Assembly (NCBI GenBank): GCA_000620185.1
Contig: KK211087.1
Coordinates: 62,001 to 126,000, forward strand
DNA: 64,000 nt
Source of the DNA: Geodermatophilaceae bacterium URHB0062
GTDB taxonomy: Bacteria > Actinomycetota > Actinomycetes > Mycobacteriales > Geodermatophilaceae
Direction of reading: 5' to 3'
The position numbers and the translations under genes are program-made. Shown piece by piece: positions 1 through 8,369 of the stretch (within the stretch, counting starts at the first letter, position 1; every line of letters begins with the position of its first letter). Below the pieces are notes generated by a model, which did no database searches, was not told where the DNA came from, and saw only the letters and a program-made list of their open reading frames with translations.

Positions 1-151
1 CGCCGCCATGCTCCCGCTGCCGACGGGACATGGGAAGGGTGACGCATCGTCGGCGACCTTGTCGGCGCGACCCATCTCCAGGAGGCTTCGGCTTCGGCGT
101 TCCTCAGGGGGAAGGCGGCGACGCGGTGCACATGCGGGCCGGGCGGGGCCG

Positions 152-1216
152 GTGAACATCGCCGTGCTCCTCGACGGAACGTGGAGCGACGCCAACACCG
201 ACACGAACATCGCGCAGATCGACGCGCGCCTGCCGCGCCACATCGGGGGAGTGGCCCAAGCGGTCCACTACATCGAAGGCGTCGGAACGGGCTCCCTCGA
301 TCGCCTGCAGGGCGGCCTCCTGGGCGCCGGTCTGGACGACGACATCCGCGAGGCCTACAGCTTCATCGAGGCGCACCACCGCTCCGATGACGACCGGATA
401 CACCTCATCGGCTACAGCCGGGGCGCTTTCGCCGCGCGCAGCCTGGCCGGCATGATCGCCAAGTGCGGCATGATCGCTCCGACGGATCTGCACACGGAGG
501 CGGTCTTCGCCCGGTACCGCGACACCGCAGCCCCCGGCTTGCGGGAGATGCAGACGGGGGAGATCCCCGCCCGCACGGCCGAGGACCAACTGGTGCTGGC
601 CCGCTCGCGGCTCGTGCGCATCCGGTTCATCGGAGTGTTCGACACGGTCGGCAGCCTGGGCATCCCCGGCGGCATCGGCCGCGTGCTCAATCGTCGTCGG
701 TACCAGTTCCACGACACCCGCCTCAGCGGGCTGGTCGACCTGGCCTGTCATGCCGTCGCGATCGACGAGCATCGCAAGCAGTTCGCACCGACCCTCTGGA
801 CGAGCGTGCCCATCCCGATCCCGGACCATCCGACGCGGGTGGAGCAGCGCTGGTTCGTCGGGGACCACCAGAACGTCGGGGGCGGTGGGACGGCAGCTCC
901 GGCTGTCGACAACCCCCTCTCTATCCTTCCCCGCGAATGGATCGTCGACCGGGCGGTCGAGGCCGGCCTCGTGGTCGAGCCGCCACCGGTTCCGCTCACC
1001 GGAAAGGAGTGGGCGGGGCACATCGACGACTTCTACGCCAGTCTCCTCGGCCGCCTCGCCCGGCTGGTGCTCGGCATCAGGCCCTACCTGCGGCCGGTGC
1101 GGACGACGATCGGCGAGGTCCTCGACGGGTCGGTCATCCGGCGCTGGAGGGACGGCAGCCCGCCGTACCGCCCGCGCAATCCCTACCTCGAGCCGTGGAT
1201 CCGGGAGCAACTCTGA
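152..1216 (+). CDS. DUF2235 domain alpha/beta hydrolase
   Basis: The protein has 354 residues from a GTG at 152. The GTG was chosen because the frame upstream of it is Arg/Gly-rich and unlike the family, whereas the family hallmark 'VLLDGTW' follows immediately. The nucleophile elbow GYSRG lies at 87-91 (Ser89), followed by 'AFAARSLAG'. 'FDTVGSLGIP' and 'GDHQNVGGG' supply the likely Asp and His, with the usual 'HSDVGGG' varied to 'HQNVGGG'. DUF2235 proteins are predicted serine hydrolases related to type VI lipase effectors of the Tle1 type. No secretion signal, Rhs/VgrG gene or immunity gene is visible, so an effector role is not supported here. It converges on the ammonia-lyase gene. Family assignment is firm; substrate is unknown. 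Confidence 0.85.
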   Translation: MNIAVLLDGTWSDANTDTNIAQIDARLPRHIGGVAQAVHYIEGVGTGSLDRLQGGLLGAGLDDDIREAYSFIEAHHRSDDDRIHLIGYSRGAFAARSLAGMIAKCGMIAPTDLHTEAVFARYRDTAAPGLREMQTGEIPARTAEDQLVLARSRLVRIRFIGVFDTVGSLGIPGGIGRVLNRRRYQFHDTRLSGLVDLACHAVAIDEHRKQFAPTLWTSVPIPIPDHPTRVEQRWFVGDHQNVGGGGTAAPAVDNPLSILPREWIVDRAVEAGLVVEPPPVPLTGKEWAGHIDDFYASLLGRLARLVLGIRPYLRPVRTTIGEVLDGSVIRRWRDGSPPYRPRNPYLEPWIREQL

Positions 1217-1283
1217 CGGGGACCAGGTGATCGGCGTTCCCCGGTGGGTCCGCTCCAGCGGTCGACGAGGACGTCCGCCAGGA

Positions 1284-2543
1284 TCACCCGTGGGAGGCGG
1301 TTCGGCCTCGAGCCGCCACGAGGGCTGCCACGCGCGCCATCTCGTTCCCCACGATCATCAGTCCCTCGTCCACGCCCATGCCCGGCTTCGCCAGCACCTG
1401 GGCCGCTCCGCAGGCCATGGCGATGTGCGCGGAGACCTGGGCCGAGCGGTCGGTCTCGTTGCAGGTGCCGCCGCAGTAGGCAGCCATTCCGGCCCGGCGC
1501 ACCTCGAGCAGTGCCTCCACGGTGTTGCCGACACCGCCGAGGTCCGGCGTCTTGACGTGGATGACGTCGGCCGCACCGGCCGCGACGAACAGCCGGATGT
1601 CCTCGAGGGTGTTGCACCACTCGTCGACCGCGAGTTCGACGTTCGTTCCCGCGCGGCGCAGGGCGGTGCGGAGCTCGGCGAACACCGCGATCTGGGCGTC
1701 CCGGCTCCCGGCATCCACCACGTGCTCCAGCCGGAGCCGGAACGGGCCGGCGGCGGCCTCCAGCCGGGCCAGGTAGCCGGCGATCCGGGGGACGTCGGCG
1801 TCGAAGGCGGCGCCGATCGTCCCGTAGACGTCGAAGTGCAGGACCGGGGCGTAGGAGGGGTCGTCCCGGAGGGCGACGATCCGGTCCCGGACCCAGCTCA
1901 CGTACTCGAGGAACAGCCCGCCGTCGCGCCCGAGCTTGGCGTCGACGTTGTTGATCAGGCCGTGCGGCAGGACGTCGGCGCGCTTGAGGATCATCTTGTC
2001 GACGTTGTCGTAGCGATCGTCGCCGGACTGCACGAACATCGGGACCGGGACGATGGGCAGGCCGGTGTCGTACTCGTCCCGCACGACCTCGGCCATGGTC
2101 ACCCCGCGGGCCTGCGCCACGGCGTCGAGGAGGGCCTGGGACACGCCGTACCGCACGGCGGTGTGCAGCGGGGAACCGCCGGGGGCGAGCGCCTCGATCT
2201 CCGCGGAGAGCTCGCGGAAGGTCGTCACCTCGCGGCCGGTCAGCAGCGGCGCGACGGCGTCCTCGATGGCGGCGACCGCCGTCCCCGCCTCGAACACCGC
2301 GTCCCGGCCCCCGACACCGGAGTACTGGACGGCGGCGCAGTCACCGTGTGCCACGAGACCGTCCTCCAGGACGAGGAGGACGGAGACCGCCTCGCCGGCC
2401 TGCCGGATGCTGCGGAAACCCGGGGTCGCCGGGGCGCCGACGTACGTGGCGCCGTCATGACGCGCCCCGAGCGCGATGGCCGCCTGGTCGTCGGTGAAGA
2501 AGCCGGAGCGAACGGGGACGGCGAGGACGTCGGTGATCAGCAC
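1284..2543 (-). CDS. mal: Methylaspartate ammonia-lyase (EC 4.3.1.2)
   Basis: This 419-residue enolase-superfamily enzyme should eliminate ammonia from (2S,3S)-3-methylaspartate to give mesaconate. From the GTG at 2543 (GAGG upstream) the numbering places His194 ('LPHG') and Lys331 ('HVKTPDLGG') exactly at the two acid/base positions of the characterised enzymes. 'DEWCNTLEDI' and 'CGGTCNETD' are further family signatures. In clostridia the enzyme works with glutamate mutase, and in the haloarchaeal methylaspartate cycle it does too. No mutase gene is in this window. It is transcribed divergently from the deacylase at 2730 and sits beside a peptide uptake and hydrolysis operon, so its substrate may come from imported peptides (inference). 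Confidence 0.93.
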   Translation of the reverse strand: MLITDVLAVPVRSGFFTDDQAAIALGARHDGATYVGAPATPGFRSIRQAGEAVSVLLVLEDGLVAHGDCAAVQYSGVGGRDAVFEAGTAVAAIEDAVAPLLTGREVTTFRELSAEIEALAPGGSPLHTAVRYGVSQALLDAVAQARGVTMAEVVRDEYDTGLPIVPVPMFVQSGDDRYDNVDKMILKRADVLPHGLINNVDAKLGRDGGLFLEYVSWVRDRIVALRDDPSYAPVLHFDVYGTIGAAFDADVPRIAGYLARLEAAAGPFRLRLEHVVDAGSRDAQIAVFAELRTALRRAGTNVELAVDEWCNTLEDIRLFVAAGAADVIHVKTPDLGGVGNTVEALLEVRRAGMAAYCGGTCNETDRSAQVSAHIAMACGAAQVLAKPGMGVDEGLMIVGNEMARVAALVAARGRTASHG

Positions 2544-2729
2544 GGTGCAACCTCGGCGGGTTCGGTGTGGTCCCGGCCGACGGGACGTGGCTGAGGCCGG
2601 ATCGTTGCAGAGGGTAACGGTCGCGGTGCGCGATGCCCGGCCGGGCCCGTTCCGCGTCTCGCCGGTCGTGGTGTTGGATGGCCCGCGCCGCGGCCGCCGG
2701 GGCCGCGCACACGGGGAGGTCGTGCACGC

Positions 2730-3665
2730 ATGGAAGAGCTGACGTTGGAGATCACGGACCTGCCCGGTGACCCGGTGGAGATCCCGTACGCCCGCATCGA
2801 GGGCCGCGCGGGGGAGGGGCCGCACCTCACCGTGGTGGCCGGCGTGCACGGCTGCGAGTACACCGGGATGGCCGCCGTCATGCGACTGATCGCCCGCCTG
2901 GACCCGGAGACCCTCCGCGGCACGGTCACCGCCGTCCCGATCCTGAACCAGCCGGCGTTCTGGTCGCGGAGCGCCTTCGTCGTCCCGGCCGACGGCAAGA
3001 ACCTCAACCGGTGCTTCCCCGGCGACCCGGGCGGCTCCTACACCGACGTGCTGGCCCACGAGATCTTCACCCCGATCATCGCGCCGAGCGACTACCTGCT
3101 GGACCTGCACGCGGGGGATCTGCCCGAAGCGCTCGAGCCCTTCTGCCTGTACGAGGAGTCCGACGTCGAGGACCGGGCGCGCCGGCTGGCGCTGGCCTAC
3201 GGCCTCGGCCACGTGGTGCGGCAGAGCAGCGCGTCGCGCACCGTCGGCGGGAGCACGAGCAGCGCGGCGGCCGACATCGGGATCCCGGCGATCATCGCGG
3301 AGGTCGGTGCGAACGGGATCTGCGACGAGGCATCCGTCGAGCGGCACCTCCGCGGCGTCCTCGCCGTGTGCGCAGAGCTCGGCATGCTCCCCGGCGAGGC
3401 CCATGCCGAAGCCGGGGCGGCGAGCGTCGCCCCGGTGGAGTACGACGGCTGGATCTGGATGCGCAGCGCGGTCCGGGGCTTCTGGCAGCCGGCCGTCACG
3501 ACCGGGCAGGACGTCACCGAGGGGGAGCTGCTCGGCGTGCTCCTCGACCCGCTCGGCCGCGAGCTGGACCGGGTGCTCGCCCCGGCGGCGGGCTGCCCGC
3601 TGTTCCTGACGACGAGCCCGGCCGTGGTCTCCGACGGCTTGCTGCTCGGGCTCGCGACCCGCTGA
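2730..3665 (+). CDS. Succinylglutamate desuccinylase/aspartoacylase family zinc deacylase
   Basis: This 311-residue M14-like deacylase has the zinc motif HGCE (His40, Glu43), the third ligand His127 in 'LDLHAGD', and the general base Glu191 in 'AEVGANG'. A C-terminal beta-barrel segment follows, as in AstE and aspartoacylase. The family hydrolyses amide bonds of N-acyl amino acids such as N-acetylaspartate or N-succinylglutamate. GGGGAGG precedes the ATG. It is divergent from the methylaspartate ammonia-lyase gene and upstream of the peptide transporter operon, so an N-acyl acidic amino acid is a reasonable substrate. That is context only; the exact acyl group cannot be read from sequence. 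Confidence 0.85.
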   Translation: MEELTLEITDLPGDPVEIPYARIEGRAGEGPHLTVVAGVHGCEYTGMAAVMRLIARLDPETLRGTVTAVPILNQPAFWSRSAFVVPADGKNLNRCFPGDPGGSYTDVLAHEIFTPIIAPSDYLLDLHAGDLPEALEPFCLYEESDVEDRARRLALAYGLGHVVRQSSASRTVGGSTSSAAADIGIPAIIAEVGANGICDEASVERHLRGVLAVCAELGMLPGEAHAEAGAASVAPVEYDGWIWMRSAVRGFWQPAVTTGQDVTEGELLGVLLDPLGRELDRVLAPAAGCPLFLTTSPAVVSDGLLLGLATR

Positions 3666-3734
3666 ACCCGGCGCTCCGGGCCTCGGCGAGGCGTGTCCTA
3701 ACCGCGTTCCGAACGTAACAACAAAGATTTACTT

Positions 3735-3765
3735 GGCGACCGCTGTAATGAACGCTACGGTCGCC
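3735..3765. promoter_or_regulatory. Inverted repeat and AT-rich promoter region before the peptide operon
   Basis: An exact 8-bp inverted repeat, GGCGACCG (3735-3742) and CGGTCGCC (3758-3765), brackets a -10-like hexamer TGTAAT (3744-3749). It lies in an unusually AT-rich stretch about 105 bp before the transporter's binding-protein gene. Dyad symmetry around a -10 is what a repressor operator would look like. The RpiR-type regulator at 11259 is the obvious candidate, but this is inference. Confidence 0.45.
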
Positions 3766-3868
3766 TCGTCCGGGTGACCGGTCGTCCCACCCAGCCCCCG
3801 CGAGCCGCCCGAGGCCGGCTCGCGCCACCTGCATCCCGCCTGCGCGGGACAGAACGATGAGGCAATCG

Positions 3869-5431
3869 ATGACACGATCGATCCGATTGAGGTTCACCGG
3901 TATCGCTGCGGCCGCCGCGGTCGTGTTGACCGCGTGTGGCAGCGACGGCGGTGGTGGTGGGACGTCGGCGTCCGGCGCGCCGGTCGACGGCGGCGACCTC
4001 ACCATCGCCCGCGCGGCCGACATCCTCTCCATGGACAAGACCACCACGTTCGACAACAGCTCGATCTACGTGATGGAACAGATCATGGAGCCGCTGTTCA
4101 TGGTCAGCCAGGACGGCACCAAGGTGGAGCCGTGGCTGGCCTCGGACTACACGATGTCCGACGACAAGCTCACGTACACGATCACCCTCCGCAAGGGCGT
4201 GAAGTTCTCGGACGGGAAGCCCCTCACCGCGGCCGACGTCAAGTTCTCCATCGACGAGGACACGAAGACCGGCGGTGATGGCTGGGGCTTCATCAACGCG
4301 GCCATCGACAAGGTCACCGCCGTCGACGACAGCAGCGTCGAGGTCAAGCTGAAGTATCCCTGGGCGCCCCTGCTGGCCGACCTCTCGCTGTTCAGCAACG
4401 CCATCATCCCGGAGAACTACGGCGGCAAGACGTCCGAGGAGTTCTACAAGGCCCCTGTCGGCACCGGCCCGTTCACCTGGGGCGAGTGGAAGCAGGGCCA
4501 GTCCGTCAAGGTCGTGAAGAACCCCGACTACTGGGGCGACAAGCCGCACCTGGACAGCGTCACCTGGACGGTCGTCCCCGACGCCAACACCCGCAAGCTC
4601 CAGCTGCAGGGCGGCCAGATCGACATCGACGAGTTCCCGGACTGGTCGAGCTTCAAGGCGCTGAAGAGCACAAGCGGCATCAACGCGACGGCGTTCCCCT
4701 CCACCCGCATCGACTACGTCGCGTTCAACGAGGCGCGGAAGCCGTTCGAGGACGTGCACGTCCGCCGGGCGATCGCCTACGCCCTGGACCGCGAAGCCAT
4801 GGTGAAGTCGGTGCTGTACGGCAACGGCCAGGCCGCGGACTCGCTGCTGTCGCCGGGCACGCCCTTCTACGCCAAGAACCCCGACGCCCCGAAGCTGGAC
4901 CTGGACAAGGCCAAGCAGGAGCTGGCCCAGTCCTCGCAGCCCAAGGGGTTCTCCACGAGCATCCTGATCAATGCCGGTGACCCCAACCAGGGGTCGGACG
5001 CGCAGATCATGCAGTCCCAGCTCGCCGAGCTCGGCATCAAGCTGGAGATCAAGCAGCTGGACGCCACCGCCACTCGGGCCGCCCGCAACGCCGGTGACTT
5101 CGACATGATCATCAGCGGCTGGACGATGGACATCCCGGACCCCGACGAGTGGACGTCGTTCGCGGTGGACCCCGAGGGCGGCTCCCACTCGGCGTACACG
5201 AACTACAACAACCCCGAGGTCATCGCGCTGAACAAGAAGGCGCAGGCGGAGACCGACGACTCCAAGCGGGCCGGCCTGTACGAGGAGCTGCAGAAGAAGG
5301 TCGCCGACGACGCGTTCGCGGCCTACCTCTACTACTCGCCGTACGCCTACGCGATGACCGACAAGGTCAAGGGCTTCGAGGTCACGCCGCTCGGCAACTA
5401 CCACCTCGAGGACGTCTCCAAGACGAAGTGA
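3869..5431 (+). CDS. Peptide ABC transporter substrate-binding lipoprotein (SBP family 5)
   Basis: This is the periplasmic-type binding protein of a DppA/OppA-like importer, with about 520 residues. A positively charged start, a hydrophobic stretch and the lipobox 'LTAC' (Cys23) mark it as a lipoprotein. After it come a Gly/Ser linker and the SBP_bac_5 fold, with typical 'NPDYWGDKPHLDSV' and 'RRAIAYALDREAMV' segments. I chose the ATG at 3869 because GAGG lies 6 nt before it; an in-frame ATG at 3857 would add four residues with a poorer ribosome site. It heads the transporter operon, and a long hairpin separates it from the permease genes. The ligand is unknown; peptides are likely from the downstream peptidases. 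Confidence 0.92.
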   Translation: MTRSIRLRFTGIAAAAAVVLTACGSDGGGGGTSASGAPVDGGDLTIARAADILSMDKTTTFDNSSIYVMEQIMEPLFMVSQDGTKVEPWLASDYTMSDDKLTYTITLRKGVKFSDGKPLTAADVKFSIDEDTKTGGDGWGFINAAIDKVTAVDDSSVEVKLKYPWAPLLADLSLFSNAIIPENYGGKTSEEFYKAPVGTGPFTWGEWKQGQSVKVVKNPDYWGDKPHLDSVTWTVVPDANTRKLQLQGGQIDIDEFPDWSSFKALKSTSGINATAFPSTRIDYVAFNEARKPFEDVHVRRAIAYALDREAMVKSVLYGNGQAADSLLSPGTPFYAKNPDAPKLDLDKAKQELAQSSQPKGFSTSILINAGDPNQGSDAQIMQSQLAELGIKLEIKQLDATATRAARNAGDFDMIISGWTMDIPDPDEWTSFAVDPEGGSHSAYTNYNNPEVIALNKKAQAETDDSKRAGLYEELQKKVADDAFAAYLYYSPYAYAMTDKVKGFEVTPLGNYHLEDVSKTK

Positions 5432-5439
5432 CCCCGAGC

Positions 5440-5476
5440 GGCAGGGCGGCGCCGCACATCCCGGCGCCGCCCTGCC
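5440..5476 (+). terminator. Perfect 15-bp stem-loop between binding-protein and permease genes
   Basis: GGCAGGGCGGCGCCG at 5440-5454 pairs perfectly with 5462-5476 around a 7-nt loop. There is no following T-run, so it is better read as an intra-operon stabiliser or partial terminator. That would give more binding protein than membrane components, a common arrangement in importer operons. Confidence 0.6.
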
Positions 5477-5533
5477 CCTCCCGGGCTCCGTGCCACCTGC
5501 ACCGCTGACACCGCACGAGAGAGGAGGTGGCGC

Positions 5534-6493
5534 ATGTTCGACCGCTTCCGTTTCGTCCCGCTCCGGCTCCTCCAGTCGATCCCGGTGATCTTCGGCGTCA
5601 CCGTCGTCGTGTTCTTCATGGTCCACCTGCTGCCCGGCAACCCGGCGCTGGCGATCCTCGGACAGACCGCCACGCCCGAGCGGGTGGCCGCGCTCAGCCA
5701 CCAGCTCGGTCTGGACAAGCCCCTGTGGAACCAGTACCTGCTCTTCCTCGGCCACCTGGTCACGGGCGACCTCGGCACGAGCATCACCTACCAGCAGCCG
5801 GTCGCGAAGCTGGTCGCGGACGCCGTCCCCATCACCATGTCGCTGCTGGCCTACGCGCTCGTCATATCGCTGCTGATCAGCGTGCCGCTGGCCGCCATGG
5901 CCGCCTCCGCACCGGGCCGGGCGCGCGACCACGGGGTCCGGGCCTTCACGCTCGTCGGCCAGGGCATGCCGCAGTTCTGGGTCGGCATCATGCTGATCCT
6001 CCTGCTGGCCGTGAACGCGGGCCTGTTCCCGGTCGGCGGGTACGGCGAGACGCCCCTCGAGCACGTGTACTACCTGTTCCTGCCGGCCCTCACGCTCGCC
6101 ATCGCGATGTGCCCGACGATCATCCGGAGCCTGCGCGCCTCCACCATCAACGTGCTCGGCTCGGACTACGTCGGCACCGCCCGGTCGAAGGGCGCCTCCG
6201 GGGTGTCGCTGTTCCGGTTGCACGTGCTCCGCAACGCCGCCATCCCCACCGTCTCGATCATCGGCGTCAACCTCGGATACCTGGTCGGCGGCTCGCTGGT
6301 CATCGAGCGCGTGTTCGCCGTGCCGGGCCTGGGCTCGCTGATGATCAACGCGATCTTCTCCCGCGACTTCCCGACCATCCAGGCCGTCGCCCTCGTGGTG
6401 GCCCTCTTCGTGATCGCCGTCGGGATCCTGACCGACGTCGTCTACACGGCCATCGATCCCCGCGTCGACCTCAGCACCAAGGAGCGAGCGTGA
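5534..6493 (+). CDS. Peptide ABC transporter permease (DppB/OppB type)
   Basis: This 319-residue inner-membrane permease has about six transmembrane helices, starting with 'LRLLQSIPVIFGVTVVVFF', a hallmark N-terminus of DppB-type subunits. The cytoplasmic coupling loop 'DYVGTARSKGAS' is the EAA-type contact for the ATPases. A strong ribosome site (GAGAGGAGG) precedes the ATG. It overlaps the next permease gene by 4 bp (GTGA), indicating translational coupling. Together with the following three genes it forms a complete importer. Confidence 0.94.
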   Translation: MFDRFRFVPLRLLQSIPVIFGVTVVVFFMVHLLPGNPALAILGQTATPERVAALSHQLGLDKPLWNQYLLFLGHLVTGDLGTSITYQQPVAKLVADAVPITMSLLAYALVISLLISVPLAAMAASAPGRARDHGVRAFTLVGQGMPQFWVGIMLILLLAVNAGLFPVGGYGETPLEHVYYLFLPALTLAIAMCPTIIRSLRASTINVLGSDYVGTARSKGASGVSLFRLHVLRNAAIPTVSIIGVNLGYLVGGSLVIERVFAVPGLGSLMINAIFSRDFPTIQAVALVVALFVIAVGILTDVVYTAIDPRVDLSTKERA

Positions 6494-7368
6494 CCACAGC
6501 CGTAGTCCGGGCCTCCCGGGCGATGCGCCGCCCGGCCCGGTCGCGGGCCCTGCGGCCCTGGTACCGCAACGGCACCCTGATGGCCGGCATCGTCATCGTA
6601 GGCCTGCTCGTGCTCCTGGCCGTGCTGGCGCCGCTCCTCACGCCCTACGACCCGATCAAGCAGGACCTCGCCAACGCCCTGCAGTCGCCCAGCGCGGAGC
6701 ACTGGCTGGGCACCGACAAGTACGGCCGCGACGTGCTGACCCGGCTGCTCTACGGGGCGCGGATCGACCTGCGGGTCGGCTTCCTCGCCGTGCTGATCCC
6801 GTTCGTCGTCGGCTCGGTGCTCGGGGCGCTCGCGGGCTACTTCGGTGGCTGGTTCGACACGGTCGTGATGCGGGTCGTCGACGTCTTCTTCGCCTTCCCG
6901 TTCTACGTGCTGGTCATCGTGCTGGTCTTCGTCCTCGGTGCGGGGGAGAGCAGCATCTACCTGGCCATCGCCGCCGTCTCGTGGGTGTCCTACGCCAAGA
7001 TCATGCGGGGCGAGCTGCTGGTGGCGAAGAAGCAGGACTGGGTGGTGGCAGCCCGGCTCGGCGGCATGTCGCACGGCCGGATCCTGACCCGGCACATCGC
7101 CCCGAACGTGCTGTCGCAGGCAGTCATCTACGCGATGAGCGACATCGTCATGGACATCATGGCGATCGTCACCCTGGGCTACCTGGGCCTGGGCATCGCC
7201 CCGCCCACGGCGGAGTGGGGCAGCATGATCCTCGACGGCCAGGAGTTCATCACCACCCTGTGGCTGCAGGCGACCATCCCGGGCCTCGCCGTCGTCGTCA
7301 CCAGCCTCGGGCTCTCGTTCCTCGGCGACGGGCTCTCGGACCTGCTGACGCCGGAGCGTCGCAAGTGA
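6490..7368 (+). CDS. Peptide ABC transporter permease (DppC/OppC type)
   Basis: This is the 292-residue partner permease. Its GTG start overlaps the upstream stop codon. After a short basic N-terminus come a first helix, the conserved periplasmic segment 'HWLGTDKYGRDVLTRLLYGAR' (OppC_N plus the core domain) and about five more helices. 'DWVVAARLGGMSHGRIL' is the ATPase-coupling loop. The gene overlaps the ATPase gene downstream by 4 bp. Function is confident from sequence; the peptide specificity is not encoded here. Confidence 0.94.
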   Translation: MTTAVVRASRAMRRPARSRALRPWYRNGTLMAGIVIVGLLVLLAVLAPLLTPYDPIKQDLANALQSPSAEHWLGTDKYGRDVLTRLLYGARIDLRVGFLAVLIPFVVGSVLGALAGYFGGWFDTVVMRVVDVFFAFPFYVLVIVLVFVLGAGESSIYLAIAAVSWVSYAKIMRGELLVAKKQDWVVAARLGGMSHGRILTRHIAPNVLSQAVIYAMSDIVMDIMAIVTLGYLGLGIAPPTAEWGSMILDGQEFITTLWLQATIPGLAVVVTSLGLSFLGDGLSDLLTPERRK

Positions 7369-8369
7369 CCGGCTTCCTCGGCGGCCCACCGCTGCTCAGC
7401 GTGCAGGACCTGACCATCGGCCTGCGCCGGCCCGGCGGCCGGTCGGTGGCGATCGTGGAGGGCGTCTCGTTCGACGTCGACCCCGGGCAGCGCCTGGGCA
7501 TCGTCGGTGAGTCCGGCTCGGGCAAGTCGCTCACCCTCCGGGCCATCGCCGGGCTCCTGCCCCGCGGCGTGGAGGTGCTCTCCGGGCGGGTCGAGTTCGA
7601 CGGCCGCGACCTGCTCACCATGAAGGCGAAGGACCGCCGGGCGCTCATGGGGCCCCAGATCGCGATGATCTTCCAGGAGCCCATGACCGCGCTGAACCCG
7701 GTCACCCGGGTCGGCGACCAGATCGCCGAGGGTCCGCGCCGGCACCTCGGCATGTCGGCCAAGGAGGCCGGCGAGCTCGCCGTCTCCATGATGGCCCGGA
7801 CCGGCATCCCCGACCCCGCGCGGCGGGCGAGGGCGTATCCGCACGAGCTCTCGGGCGGGCTGCGCCAGCGGATCATGATCGCGATGGCCGTCTCCTGCGG
7901 CCCGCGGCTCCTCCTGTGCGACGAGCCGACGACCGCGCTCGACGTGACCGTCCAGCTGCAGGTGCTCAAGCTGCTCGAGAAGCTGTGCGACGACACCGGC
8001 GCCTCGCTGGTCTTCGTCACCCACGACCTCGCGGTGGTCAACCAGACGTGCAGCGAGCTGGCGGTCATGTACGCCGGCCACATCGTCGAGGCGGGCCGGG
8101 TGAAGGAGACCTTCCGCCAGCCGCGGCATCCCTACACCCGCGGCCTGCTGGAGTCGGCGCCCGACTTCGACCGCCCCGAGCGCGAGCTGATCCCCATCCC
8201 CGGCTTCCCGCCCAACGTGGCCGACCGTCCGCCGGGGTGCCCGTTCGCGCCCCGCTGCGGCTACGTGCGGGAGCACTGCACCGACGCGGTTCCGCCGTTG
8301 CTGGAGGTCCTCCCCGGCCGCCTGGCCGCCTGCTACGAGAGCGACCGCCTGGTGGAGGTGCTGGTATGA
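7365..8369 (+). CDS. Peptide ABC transporter ATP-binding protein (DppD/OppD type)
   Basis: This 334-residue ATPase energises import. Walker A GESGSGKS is at 48-55, the signature is 'ELSGGLRQR', Walker B is 'LLLCDEPTTALD' and the H-loop is 'VTHDLAVV'. The C-terminal oligopeptide-transporter extension has the Cys-bearing motif 'GCPFAPRCGY' seen in OppD/DppD proteins. It starts at a GTG overlapping the permease stop and ends overlapping the second ATPase. Confidence 0.94.
   Translation: MTGFLGGPPLLSVQDLTIGLRRPGGRSVAIVEGVSFDVDPGQRLGIVGESGSGKSLTLRAIAGLLPRGVEVLSGRVEFDGRDLLTMKAKDRRALMGPQIAMIFQEPMTALNPVTRVGDQIAEGPRRHLGMSAKEAGELAVSMMARTGIPDPARRARAYPHELSGGLRQRIMIAMAVSCGPRLLLCDEPTTALDVTVQLQVLKLLEKLCDDTGASLVFVTHDLAVVNQTCSELAVMYAGHIVEAGRVKETFRQPRHPYTRGLLESAPDFDRPERELIPIPGFPPNVADRPPGCPFAPRCGYVREHCTDAVPPLLEVLPGRLAACYESDRLVEVLV

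Noticed and set aside
8-151. In-frame ATG upstream of the DUF2235 start
   Set aside because: The added 48 residues are Arg/Gly-rich and absent from the family; the GTG at 152 directly precedes the conserved motif.
104-1210. Long minus-strand frame opposite the DUF2235 gene
   Set aside because: Antisense shadow typical of high-GC coding DNA; composition dominated by Arg, Asp, Val and His with no domain.
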